DNA of 10,854 bases from Planifilum sp021793745 (GTDB taxonomy: Bacteria; Bacillota; Bacilli; Thermoactinomycetales; DSM-44946), in the NCBI GenBank assembly GCA_937983105.1, contig CALKAM010000041.1:1-10854 (forward strand). Direction: 5' to 3'. The translations under genes were made by a program, and so were the position numbers. Shown one piece after another: positions 1 to 7,166 of this stretch (position 1 is the stretch's first letter; each line of letters opens with the position of its first letter). The notes below the pieces were generated by a model, which saw only the letters and a list, made by a program, of their open reading frames with translations, did not search any database and was not told where the DNA came from.

Positions 1-33
1 TACAACGACTTGTTTCGCATTGGTATCGGTCAT
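1..33 (-). CDS. 5' end of an unidentified minus-strand gene (partial)
   Basis: On the minus strand an ATG at 33-31 opens a frame that stays open to the window edge and reads MTDTNAKQVVV. A purine-rich ribosome-binding site, AAAGGGG (49-43), lies 9 bases upstream, which is good spacing and the main reason for calling a gene. The hydrophobic run VVV after a short polar start would fit the first beta strand of a Rossmann-type or similar fold, but 11 residues do not identify a family. It is transcribed divergently from the gene at 336. Product unknown. Confidence 0.55.
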   Translation of the reverse strand, partial: MTDTNAKQVVV

Positions 34-335
34 CGAATCAATCCCCTTTGTATTAGAGTAATAATTGTAATTGTATCGAAAATGAATTCATCATTCCAGA
101 AATCAAAGGGATCATCATTTGATAATCATTTGCTTTTTGCGGCTCCATTTCCGTGTGATTCCGGGAAAGTTCTAATCGTCCCCATGGACTGATCGGGAAG
201 CGCTTATGTTTTGTCAAGGGAGTGACTGAATCCCTGGGCGATAAGGTTATGGAAAATCGGGTTTATTTGCGATAGTCGGATTCCAGAGAAATGTTGATGG
301 CGTCGGAGAATGTTTAGAGGAGAGAAGGGAGATTG
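34..335. promoter_or_regulatory. Divergent intergenic region with candidate operator repeats
   Basis: This AT-rich spacer lies between the minus-strand gene at 33 and the plus-strand gene at 336, so it should carry both promoters. Seen directly: a perfect 10-bp palindrome ATGAATTCAT (82-91), and the octamer ATCATTTG twice in direct orientation (114-121 and 125-132), 11 bases apart, about one helical turn. For the minus gene, AT-rich hexamers such as TACAAT (rc of 64-69) could be a -10, but no convincing -35 accompanies them. No clear sigma-A promoter was found for the plus gene either. An AGAGGAG-AAGGGAG purine stretch (316-331) serves as its ribosome-binding site. Confidence 0.35.
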
Positions 336-1067
336 ATGAAGGGTTATTCCTTGTGCATTGATGAGAAGCAGGCCCCTCAGGATCCACAAACCCTTTCATT
401 TATAGGGGGTTATCCCAGAATCCCCATTGCGGAAGACCTCCCGAAATGTCAATTGTGCGGAGCTGAGCAGTCCTTTTTCTTTCAGGTAGCCTTTCCCAAA
501 AATCATGTATGGCGGGATTTGTCGATCGCAGTTTTTGCATGTACATCCTGTGATGATGAGAAATATTGCGTACCGGAAATGCTGCCCCCAGGAAATCCTG
601 ACGTTGAATCGGATCGGGGAGGACTCTACGGGGTACATATTCCGGAGGGGTTTCTCAAGACCTATCAGCGGAATTTTCGATTTATCGTTTTTCCCACCGG
701 TCGGGGCGAACGAAGAACCGAATATGTCCCGAAGGTGGCATACAAAAAATTGAAGCTTTCAGCCGAGAAGGGTTGTAAAGGGGAAATTGGAATTGTTGGT
801 GGAAAGCCTCAATGGATTCAGGGGGACGAAACCCCGGCCAGCTATGATGGTCATGTTCCGATGAAGTTCCTTATGCAAGTTCATGAGAATCTGAAGTTTG
901 ACATTCTGCCTGATGCCCCCGCACAGATGGAATATGATTTTTTTAGCGGTGAGCTTCACCCCTCACCGATGCGCTATTATCAGTTGTTTCTCGGCAATTG
1001 TCTTTATTTTTTCGGAACAAGTCCTCCCCATGAACCATTGACTTATGTTTTGCTCCAAATTGATTAG
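336..1067 (+). CDS. DUF1963/YwqG-like protein with two CxxC pairs
   Basis: A soluble 243-residue protein with no signal peptide or membrane segment. It has two similar halves. Residues about 21-72 read SFIGGYPRIP...FFFQVAFP...FACTSC, and residues about 154-242 read VGGKPQWIQ...PMKFLMQVH...YFFGTSP. The pattern 'GG.P.W/P ... fl.Q ... f' is that of DUF1963 (YwqG) proteins, and it also recalls the PDCD2/TSR4 fold. Cysteines 38/41 and 69/72 form two CxxC pairs that could bind one zinc; Cys78 is nearby. The function of such proteins is poorly known; some relatives are proposed immunity or chaperone-like proteins, and nothing here settles that. The ATG at 336 is preferred over an adjacent TTG at 333; the purine-rich stretch at 316-331 serves either. 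The gene is clearly more AT-rich than the downstream operon, which suggests separate acquisition. No terminator follows it. Confidence 0.7.
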   Translation: MKGYSLCIDEKQAPQDPQTLSFIGGYPRIPIAEDLPKCQLCGAEQSFFFQVAFPKNHVWRDLSIAVFACTSCDDEKYCVPEMLPPGNPDVESDRGGLYGVHIPEGFLKTYQRNFRFIVFPTGRGERRTEYVPKVAYKKLKLSAEKGCKGEIGIVGGKPQWIQGDETPASYDGHVPMKFLMQVHENLKFDILPDAPAQMEYDFFSGELHPSPMRYYQLFLGNCLYFFGTSPPHEPLTYVLLQID

Positions 1068-1366
1068 GGCGGGGACGGGACGTATGTCTCCGGAGGATTA
1101 ACGCTTTGCTGGGGGCTTTACGATGTGCAGGAGAAAAGACACGGTAAGGGCGTATCTGGACCGTTGAGCGCATAAACTGCTTAAGGAATGCAGAGTCTTC
1201 GGGGGGCGGAATCTTCCCCCCTCGGAATGCTTCGGTTTTCGGAATAATGCTCTGTACCGGTGATCCCGCTCATTGTGGGCCTAAAGGCTCTGCTCCATTG
1301 TTGCACCTGCAGGCGAGCAGGTGGGATCCATGCTCGCCGCCATATCTTCCAGGGGGGGTTGATCGG
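1068..1366 (+). promoter_or_regulatory. Leader of the oxidoreductase operon with competing hairpins
   Basis: There is no gene in these 299 bases. Three inverted repeats are visible. The first is GGGGGG (1201-1206) with CCCCCC (1216-1221). The second is CACCTGC (1304-1310) with GCAGGTG (1317-1323), loop 6. The third is GGCGAGCA (1312-1319) with TGCTCGCC (1331-1338), loop 11. The second and third overlap and cannot form together. They end about 13 bases before the AGGGGGG ribosome-binding site (1351-1358), so a switch between them could affect transcription or translation. The T-box consensus is not present and I recognise no known riboswitch. A promoter is not obvious: AATAAT at 1240-1245 could be a -10 but has no good -35. 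Confidence 0.35.
1304..1338 (+). repeat. Overlapping, mutually exclusive inverted repeats
   Basis: Stem A pairs CACCTGC (1304-1310) with GCAGGTG (1317-1323), 7 bp perfect. Stem B pairs GGCGAGCA (1312-1319) with TGCTCGCC (1331-1338), 8 bp perfect. GCA at 1317-1319 is used by both stems, so only one can exist at a time. The palindrome GGATCC (1324-1329) lies between. No U run follows either stem, so neither is an intrinsic terminator as it stands. Confidence 0.6.
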
Positions 1367-2752
1367 ATGAACCGAGCCGAGATCGAGAATTGGGTCCATG
1401 AACCTGCCCGTCAAACACCCGTCCGGTACGACTACGATGTGGTGGTTGCCGGCGGGGGAACCTCGGGCCTCTGTGCCGCCATCGCCGCCGCCCGCAATGG
1501 CGCCCGTACCCTGCTGATCGAGCGTTACGCCTTTTGCGGGGGAAATGCGACGATCTATCTACCGCTGCTTTCCTTTTTGGATCAACAGGGGAATGAGGTG
1601 ATCAAAGGGATCGGCAAAGAGATCATCGATCGCGTCATTGCGCTCGGGGGATGCGTCGGACACGGGCGCGACCCGCTCCATGTCAGCTATGCCCCCGTCG
1701 ACCCCGAGGTGTTTAAACGGGTGGTGATCGAGGAGCTGGAAAAGGCAGGGGTCGATGTTCTCCTGCACAGCTTGGTGGTCGGGGTGCACATGGCGGAGGA
1801 AAAACGCATCTCCCACATCCTGATCGAAAACAAAGCGGGGCGCTGTGCGGTGGCCGGCCGCTGGTTCATCGACGCGACCGGCGACGGGGATGTGGCCTTT
1901 TGGGCCGGGGCCCGGTGGGAAAAGGGGAACGCCCACGGAAAAATGCAGCCCGCCACCCTCATGTTTCGCATGGGTGGGGTAAGCGTCGACAAGGTCCGGC
2001 TGGCCATCGCCGCCGATCCGGACCGGTACGGCAGCGATTTGATTCCGGCGGAGCACTTTGTCGCTGCGGACAATTTTATCGTGGTGGGCATGAGAGGGGT
2101 CCTGGAAGAGGCGAAGGCCGCCGGGGATTTTCCCTTGTACAACAACCGCGTCATCTTCATCACCCAGCCGCGACGCGGAGAAGTGGCGGTCAACATGACG
2201 CGGGTGCTGATCGATGCCACGGACGACGCCGATCTGAGCCGCGGCGAAATGCAGGGGAGAAAGGATGTCTGGATCGTTGCGGACTTTTTGAGAAAGTATA
2301 TCCCGGGATTTGAAAACGCTTACGTCATCGACACCGCCCACCGCCTCGGCATCCGGGAGTCCCGTCGAATCATCGGCGAGTATGTGCTGGAGCGGGAGGA
2401 TATCTTGCACAGCCGGCGGTTTGACGACTGCATCGCGGTTGCCAGCTATCCGATCGACCTCCATCATCCCAACGGCCCCGACTGCACCCTCGAACATCCC
2501 GACGATACCTATGACATTCCCTACCGCTCCTTGATTCCGCAGGGCGTATCCAACCTGTTTGTGGTGGGGCGCTGCATCTCCGCCACCCATGAAGCCTTTG
2601 CGGCGATCCGCGTCATGCCCACCGGCATGGCCCTGGGTCAAGCCGGCGGCACCGCTGCGGCCCTTGCCCTCCGGGAGGGGTTGGGGGATGCTCGTGAGGT
2701 CGACGTCAAGCGGCTGCAGCAAATGCTTAAGGAACAGGGGGCGAGGCTTTGA
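1367..2752 (+). CDS. FAD-dependent oxidoreductase (FAD_oxidored family)
   Basis: A 461-residue cytosolic flavoprotein. Residues about 24-52 form the FAD-binding Rossmann unit: DVVVAGGGTSG (24-34) with the acidic residue Glu52 ending strand 2 for the ribose. Next comes FCGGNAT, the GG motif typical of FAD_oxidored (PF12831) proteins. A mid-protein DATGDGDVAFWAGA segment and the C-terminal LFVVGRCISATHEAFAAIRVMPTGMALGQAGG complete the FAD fold. Length is normal for the family. Members oxidise varied small molecules; the substrate here is unknown. The frame extends upstream to 1247, but the start at 1367 is chosen because AGGGGGGG (1351-1358) lies 8 bases before it and homology-like sequence begins soon after. 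It is the first gene of a four-gene operon with a permease and a hydantoinase-A-like ATPase, so it probably acts on the imported compound or a product of it. Confidence 0.88.
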   Translation: MNRAEIENWVHEPARQTPVRYDYDVVVAGGGTSGLCAAIAAARNGARTLLIERYAFCGGNATIYLPLLSFLDQQGNEVIKGIGKEIIDRVIALGGCVGHGRDPLHVSYAPVDPEVFKRVVIEELEKAGVDVLLHSLVVGVHMAEEKRISHILIENKAGRCAVAGRWFIDATGDGDVAFWAGARWEKGNAHGKMQPATLMFRMGGVSVDKVRLAIAADPDRYGSDLIPAEHFVAADNFIVVGMRGVLEEAKAAGDFPLYNNRVIFITQPRRGEVAVNMTRVLIDATDDADLSRGEMQGRKDVWIVADFLRKYIPGFENAYVIDTAHRLGIRESRRIIGEYVLEREDILHSRRFDDCIAVASYPIDLHHPNGPDCTLEHPDDTYDIPYRSLIPQGVSNLFVVGRCISATHEAFAAIRVMPTGMALGQAGGTAAALALREGLGDAREVDVKRLQQMLKEQGARL

Positions 2753-2820
2753 CGGCACCTTGAAGGATGCGAGTTTCCGAAAGACCGGCGGAGGATAAAC
2801 CGGAGAAGGGGGGTTGAAGG

Positions 2821-4113
2821 ATGACGACTCTGCTCATCCTGTCGATTTTCGTAATCTTCACCCTGCTCATGATGTTGCGAAAGATTCCGGCTGTGGTCGC
2901 CCTGCCGCTGATGGGTCTGGCCTTTGCCCTGGCGGCGGGGGTTTCCCTGGAGAAGATCAACAATCAGGTTTTCGGGGAGGGGATCTTCCTCCTGAGCGAA
3001 GCCATTTTCCCCGTCTTCCTCGCGGCCATTCTGGGGCAGATCATCGCGAAATCGCGGATCGCCGAATCGATCGTGAAGCTGGCGGCGGAGCTGGGCGGGG
3101 ACAATCCCTTCACCATTACCGTCCTCTGTTTCCTGGCCATCCTCTTCTGTTTTATCGGATTGATGGGAACCGGGGCCCTGATCATGGTCGGGATCATTGT
3201 CCTGCCGATCATGATGTCGGTGGGTGTGCCGCCGCGCCTGGCGTCGGCGGTTCTCCTGTTCGGCTACTTCCTGGGATACCAGTTGAACATTGCCCGTTGG
3301 CAAGTGGTTGCGGAACTGGTCCATGTGCCGCTGTTGACGGTCGGAAAGTTCGCGATGGTTTTCTTGGTGCCGGGGGTGATCGTCACCATTCTGATGATTC
3401 TGTTCGGTCTGAAATACGAGAAGCGGCGCGTCTATGCCTGGTCCATGCCGCGGGACAAAACGGCTACCGAAAGGCGGGGCGGCTCTCCCCTGGTCCGCTG
3501 GTATGCCATGATTTCGCCCATCGTCCCCTTGGCCTGCGTGCTGCTGTTCAAGATGCACATCATTACGGCTTTGATTGTCGGCATCCTTTACACGATTTTG
3601 TCGACCCAGTGGCAAGTGAAATTCCGCGGTGTTTGGAACCTGCTCCACCAATCCATCTTTGAGGGATTCCGAGACTCGGCCTTGACGGTGGCCCTCATGT
3701 TCGGAGTGGGGATTCTGGTGACGGCGGCCACGCTGCCGGAACTGTCCGCTCCCATCAACGCGCTGTTGCAGTGGGTTGAACCGAAAAACGTCTGGGGCTT
3801 TCTTCTCCTGTTCGGTATCGTGGGGACACCCCTGGGGATGTACCGGGGGCCGATGAACCCCTGGGGGCTGGGGGGAGCGATTGCCCGGCTGATGTCCAAG
3901 GGAGAGCTTTCTTCGGGAGCCCTGGCGGGCGCCTTTTGGACGATGGATTTTGTCGTCGGAGTCGCCGACCCGACGGATTCGCAAATTGTCTGGGTGTCGG
4001 GCTATGTGAATGAGTCGCCGGTGCGGATCGTGCAGTTTCTGCTTCCCTACGCTTGGCTGTTGGGTTTGATCGGTACGGTTCTGACCATTTTCATGTTTCC
4101 GCTGTTTGATTGA
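2821..4113 (+). CDS. Multi-pass permease, ion-transporter superfamily type
   Basis: A 430-residue integral membrane protein with about 10-11 hydrophobic segments (for example 2-18, 24-42, 56-76, 98-114, 118-134, 140-156, 175-197, 228-243, 246-262, 286-303, 325-340, 405-427). It appears to have two halves around a basic loop at about 199-227. Conserved-looking loops are LMGTGALIMVG (114-124), GTPLGMYRGPMNPWG (335-349) and VADPTDSQIVW (381-391). These are glycine-, proline- and polar-rich breaks such as are found in GntP/DcuC/citrate-type carriers of the ion-transporter superfamily. I cannot place it in a single named family. It probably imports an organic acid or related solute with protons or sodium. 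SD GGAGAAGGGGGG (2802-2813) lies 7 bases before the ATG. The gene sits 68 bases after the oxidoreductase and ends 20 bases before the next start, consistent with an operon. Confidence 0.8.
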   Translation: MTTLLILSIFVIFTLLMMLRKIPAVVALPLMGLAFALAAGVSLEKINNQVFGEGIFLLSEAIFPVFLAAILGQIIAKSRIAESIVKLAAELGGDNPFTITVLCFLAILFCFIGLMGTGALIMVGIIVLPIMMSVGVPPRLASAVLLFGYFLGYQLNIARWQVVAELVHVPLLTVGKFAMVFLVPGVIVTILMILFGLKYEKRRVYAWSMPRDKTATERRGGSPLVRWYAMISPIVPLACVLLFKMHIITALIVGILYTILSTQWQVKFRGVWNLLHQSIFEGFRDSALTVALMFGVGILVTAATLPELSAPINALLQWVEPKNVWGFLLLFGIVGTPLGMYRGPMNPWGLGGAIARLMSKGELSSGALAGAFWTMDFVVGVADPTDSQIVWVSGYVNESPVRIVQFLLPYAWLLGLIGTVLTIFMFPLFD

Positions 4114-4133
4114 TGTATGGAGGGGGTGATACC

Positions 4134-6290
4134 GTGGGCCGTCGCATTCGCATCGGGATTGATGTGGGAGGGACCTTTACCGATGCCGTCGCCATCGATG
4201 CCGACACCTTGGAAGTCGTCGGGACGATCAAAATTCCGACCACCCATCACCATGAAAACGGCGTGGCTGAAGGGGTGGTGCAGAGCCTGCAGCATCTGAT
4301 TCGGGAGATCCAGGCGGACCCCGAGGAGATTATTTTCATCGCCTACGGAACGACCCAGGCGACGAATGCCCTGCTGGAGGGGGACGTCAGCAAGGTCGGC
4401 ATCTTCGCCATGTCGAAAAACAGATTGCAATCCATCAAGGTGAAGCGGGATACGCGCATTCACCATGTCAAGCTGGGAGGCAAGCCCCTGAAGACGGAGC
4501 ATGTGTTCAGGGATTCCAGGGAGCTGTCCGACGAGGATATCGAAGCGGGCCTGCGGGAGTTGGTGGAGAAAAAGGTGGAAGTGATCGTCGCATCCGAGGT
4601 GTTCTCGGTGGATGATCCCGTCAATGAGGACCGCGTCGTGGAAATGTGCAAATCCAAGGGGCTTCTCGTTACTTCCACCCATGCCATTTCCAAGCTGTAC
4701 GGGCTGAGGGCCCGGACGCGCACGGCGGCGATCAACGCTTCGATTTTGCCCCGGATGATTCAAATGGCGGAGTTGACCAAAAGGGCCATCCAGGATTCGG
4801 GGATGAAGGCGCCGCTCATGATCATGCGCTGTGACGGGGGCGTCATGCAGGTGGATGAGGTGAAGGAGCGGCCCATCCTCACCTGTTTGTCCGGGCCGGC
4901 GGCGGGGGTTGCCGGGGCCCTGATGTATGAAAATGTGTCCGATGGCTTCTTCCTGGAGGTCGGCGGGACCAGCACCGACATCTCCGCCATCCGCAACGGC
5001 AAAGTGATGGTCAAATACAATGAAATCGGCGGCCATTCCACCTATGTGAGGGCCTTGGACGTGCGAACGATCGGCATCGGCGGAGGGAGCCTGATCCGTG
5101 CGACCGGGGAAAAGATCGTCGATGTGGGTCCGAGGAGCGCCCACATCGCAGGCTATCCCTATGCCTGCTTCGCCGGCTCCGCCGAGGAGTTTGACGGTGC
5201 TGCAGTGGAATCCATCGCGCCCGTGGAAGGGGATGCCGCCGACCACGTCATCATCCGCACGGAGAAGAATCGGTACGCCCTGACCCTCACCTGTGTCAGC
5301 AACGCCCTCGGCTATGTAACAAGCGATCATTATGCGTATGCAGACCGGGAGGTTGCCCGGGCGGCGCTGAAGGTCCTGGCCCGCCACATGGGGAAGTCGA
5401 TGGAGGAGGTCGGCCGCAGGATTCTGGACTGTGCCGTGAAACGGATCGAACCGACGGTTCGCCGCATGATTGACGAATACGGGATTCCGATCGAACACGT
5501 GGAGCTGACCGGCGGCGGAGGGGGATGCGCGTCGGTCGTTCCCGCGGTCGCCGAAGCGATGAAGGTCCGTTTCAAGATCGCCCGCAACCACCAATATATC
5601 TCTCCCATCGGGGCGGCCCTGGCCATGGTGCGGGATACGGTGGAACGGACAATCGTCAACCCGACGAACGAGGATATCGTGAACCTCCGCAAAGAGGCGG
5701 AACAGCGGGCCATCCGGTCCGGAGCGGTGAAAGGGAGCATCGAAGTGACCGTGGATATGGATCCGGATAAAAACATTGTCCGGGCGACGGCGGTGGGTTC
5801 CACGGATGTGAAGCAGGGGCAGTCGCTGAAACCGGATCTCCGCGATGAGGAGTTGGCACAGATTGCCGCGGATCACTTCGCCCACATTGAAACCGTGTCC
5901 CAGGGGCGGGTGGCCCGGACAGATCACTTCAGCGTCTATGAGGCGGAGGAAGGGATGCGTGGGTGGAGGAGGCTGCTCCGACGCCGGAAGCGGCATTTTC
6001 TGGTCTTGGATCGGAAAGGGATCGTGCGACTGCGCCTGTTGAACGCCGTCATCGAAGAGGGATCGAACGGGGAAGTCCAAAGGCGGCTCGGCGGGTGGAT
6101 CGAACAGCATACGAAGTACGATGTGGGCGGGGAAAAAGCCCCGGATGTTTATCTGCTCGTCGGCAACCGCGTGATCGATTTCGTGGGAGTTCCCAGCAGC
6201 GAGCAATTGTTGAATATGGCAAAGGCGGAACTGGCCAACTACCCGTCCGATGAAGCGGTGGTCCTGTTGGGGCGTGTCAAAAGTGCTTGA
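4134..6290 (+). CDS. Hydantoinase/oxoprolinase A-type ATPase with atypical C-terminus
   Basis: A 718-residue cytosolic protein. The N-terminal Hydant_A_N region carries the phosphate-binding signature DVGGTFTD (10-17) and YGTTQATNALLEG (71-83). The Hydantoinase_A region follows at about 195-500, with LSGPAAGVAGA (252-262), LEVGGTSTDIS (274-284), IGGGS (315-319) and ELTGGGGGC (457-465). This is an actin-like ATPase fold; in 5-oxoprolinase and N-methylhydantoinase it phosphorylates a lactam or imide so that the ring can be opened, together with a B subunit. No B subunit is encoded here. From about 510 onward the sequence departs from the usual HyuA C-terminus and holds a very basic stretch WRRLLRRRKRH (611-621) and VYLLVGNRVIDFVG (672-685). 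The GTG at 4134 is chosen because GGAGGGGG (4119-4126) lies 7 bases upstream; TTG/ATG at 4110/4113 lack such a site. Exact substrate unknown. Confidence 0.88.
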   Translation: MGRRIRIGIDVGGTFTDAVAIDADTLEVVGTIKIPTTHHHENGVAEGVVQSLQHLIREIQADPEEIIFIAYGTTQATNALLEGDVSKVGIFAMSKNRLQSIKVKRDTRIHHVKLGGKPLKTEHVFRDSRELSDEDIEAGLRELVEKKVEVIVASEVFSVDDPVNEDRVVEMCKSKGLLVTSTHAISKLYGLRARTRTAAINASILPRMIQMAELTKRAIQDSGMKAPLMIMRCDGGVMQVDEVKERPILTCLSGPAAGVAGALMYENVSDGFFLEVGGTSTDISAIRNGKVMVKYNEIGGHSTYVRALDVRTIGIGGGSLIRATGEKIVDVGPRSAHIAGYPYACFAGSAEEFDGAAVESIAPVEGDAADHVIIRTEKNRYALTLTCVSNALGYVTSDHYAYADREVARAALKVLARHMGKSMEEVGRRILDCAVKRIEPTVRRMIDEYGIPIEHVELTGGGGGCASVVPAVAEAMKVRFKIARNHQYISPIGAALAMVRDTVERTIVNPTNEDIVNLRKEAEQRAIRSGAVKGSIEVTVDMDPDKNIVRATAVGSTDVKQGQSLKPDLRDEELAQIAADHFAHIETVSQGRVARTDHFSVYEAEEGMRGWRRLLRRRKRHFLVLDRKGIVRLRLLNAVIEEGSNGEVQRRLGGWIEQHTKYDVGGEKAPDVYLLVGNRVIDFVGVPSSEQLLNMAKAELANYPSDEAVVLLGRVKSA

Positions 6291-6837
6291 GGCGAAACCG
6301 TCCCTGCCGGAGCTGATCCGTTGGCGGCTGGCGTTGGATCGGCGGATTGCCAAGCGGGGGGTCGAACATTATCTTTCGAAGGGTATGCAGGCTCATCAAA
6401 TCGGGGAGCGATGGGGGCAAAAGCTGCAAAGGACGCGGGAAGATCTGATCACCCTCATCCAAAGGGAGCGATTGACGATCGTCAAGAGGGAAGAGCCCCT
6501 CCCCAATCCCCTGGGCATCCGAGCCTGGTTGGACACGGGTCGGAAAGAAATCCTCCTGTTTATGCCGGTCTTGAAGAGCATTGAAGAGCAACTGCCCTGG
6601 ACAGCGGAGGATCTGGTTCCCATCGCCCTCGCCCATGAATTTTTCCATTACCTGCAAAGCGAAGGAAAGATCGAATTTCTGAGCAGCCGATGGCCGATCG
6701 GCAAGCGATGGAGGCTGTTCCCCCTCCGGACAACGGCTTTTGACGAGATCGCCGCCTTCGGCTTCGCCCGGGGCATCCTTCAGCTTCCCTACTCACCGCT
6801 GGTCATCGATTATTTCATGGTCGAGGAGGGCGCCTGA
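6283..6837 (+). CDS. Small HExxH-motif putative zinc metalloprotease
   Basis: A soluble protein of 184 residues that I do not recognise as a named gene. The N-terminal half is basic and helical. At the centre, IALAHEFFHYLQ contains HEFFH (118-122), the zinc-binding and catalytic HExxH motif. Some 30 residues later comes TAFDEIAAFGFARGIL, where Glu155 could be the third zinc ligand; this spacing and the 'E.AA..FA..L' pattern recall M78 (ImmA/IrrE) and other gluzincin-like domains. The start is uncertain. GTG at 6283 overlaps the upstream gene by 8 bases and has TTGGGG (6267-6272) 10 bases before it. In-frame alternatives are GTG 6274 and ATG 6250, the latter with no visible ribosome-binding site. 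The overlap implies translational coupling to the HyuA-like gene. Its role in the operon is unknown; proteolysis of a regulator or maturation of a partner are guesses. Confidence 0.72.
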   Translation: MLEAKPSLPELIRWRLALDRRIAKRGVEHYLSKGMQAHQIGERWGQKLQRTREDLITLIQRERLTIVKREEPLPNPLGIRAWLDTGRKEILLFMPVLKSIEEQLPWTAEDLVPIALAHEFFHYLQSEGKIEFLSSRWPIGKRWRLFPLRTTAFDEIAAFGFARGILQLPYSPLVIDYFMVEEGA

Positions 6838-6915
6838 CCCTGCGCGGATGAAATCGCCCAGACCCTTGGCGCTGCCGGATTGCCATGCATCCCTGTGAAT
6901 GCCGTGATCTCGAGG

Positions 6916-6952
6916 GCGGGGGGGCACATGGAATGTGCCCCCCCGCTTTTTT
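6916..6952 (+). terminator. Rho-independent terminator of the four-gene operon
   Basis: A perfect 14-bp stem pairs GCGGGGGGGCACAT (6916-6929) with ATGTGCCCCCCCGC (6933-6946). The loop is GGA and the tail is T6 (6947-6952). It lies 78 bases after the metalloprotease-like gene. The GC-rich stem and T run are textbook. Confidence 0.93.
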
Positions 6953-7166
6953 AGGTCTTCAATCCAAAAAATGATCAGAAATCCAAAGAAAATGCAACTC
7001 TCCCCCCTTTGCATCCGCCGGGGTACTTTTTTCCATCAAAAAGGATGAGCATAATTCGAAACAAAAATGCTTGTTCAACCTTTCCTCCCCTTCGCTATAT
7101 TTGATCTGAAAAAATGTTCCAAGAAATCACAACGGATCATCCGACCAGCGAGGGGAGGCATAAGGG
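6953..7166 (+). promoter_or_regulatory. Promoter region of the BCCT pseudogene
   Basis: AT-rich spacer after the terminator. A possible sigma-A promoter is TTGTTC (7071-7076) with TATATT (7096-7101), spacer 19, or TTCAAC (7074-7079) with the same -10, spacer 16; both are only moderate matches. The strong SD AGGGGAGG (7151-7158) lies 8 bases before the ATG at 7167, showing that the downstream gene was once properly expressed. Confidence 0.35.

Noticed and set aside
1201..1221. GGGGGG/CCCCCC hairpin as a terminator of the gene at 336
   Set aside because: Only 6 bp, with no T run after it, and 134 bases downstream of the stop.
1559..2758. A 399-codon minus-strand frame opposite the oxidoreductase
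   Set aside because: The plus strand holds all FAD-binding motifs; the opposite frame has low-complexity composition and no start signal.
2638..3984. A 448-codon minus-strand frame opposite the permease
   Set aside because: Its product is full of H, Q, R, D and G without any fold signature, while the plus strand encodes a clean membrane protein. It is a shadow frame.
4047..6353. A 768-codon open frame on the minus strand opposite the HyuA-like gene
   Set aside because: It mirrors a strongly supported gene and its His/Pro/Arg/Gly-rich product fits an antisense shadow of GC-rich codons; no domain or ribosome-binding site supports it.
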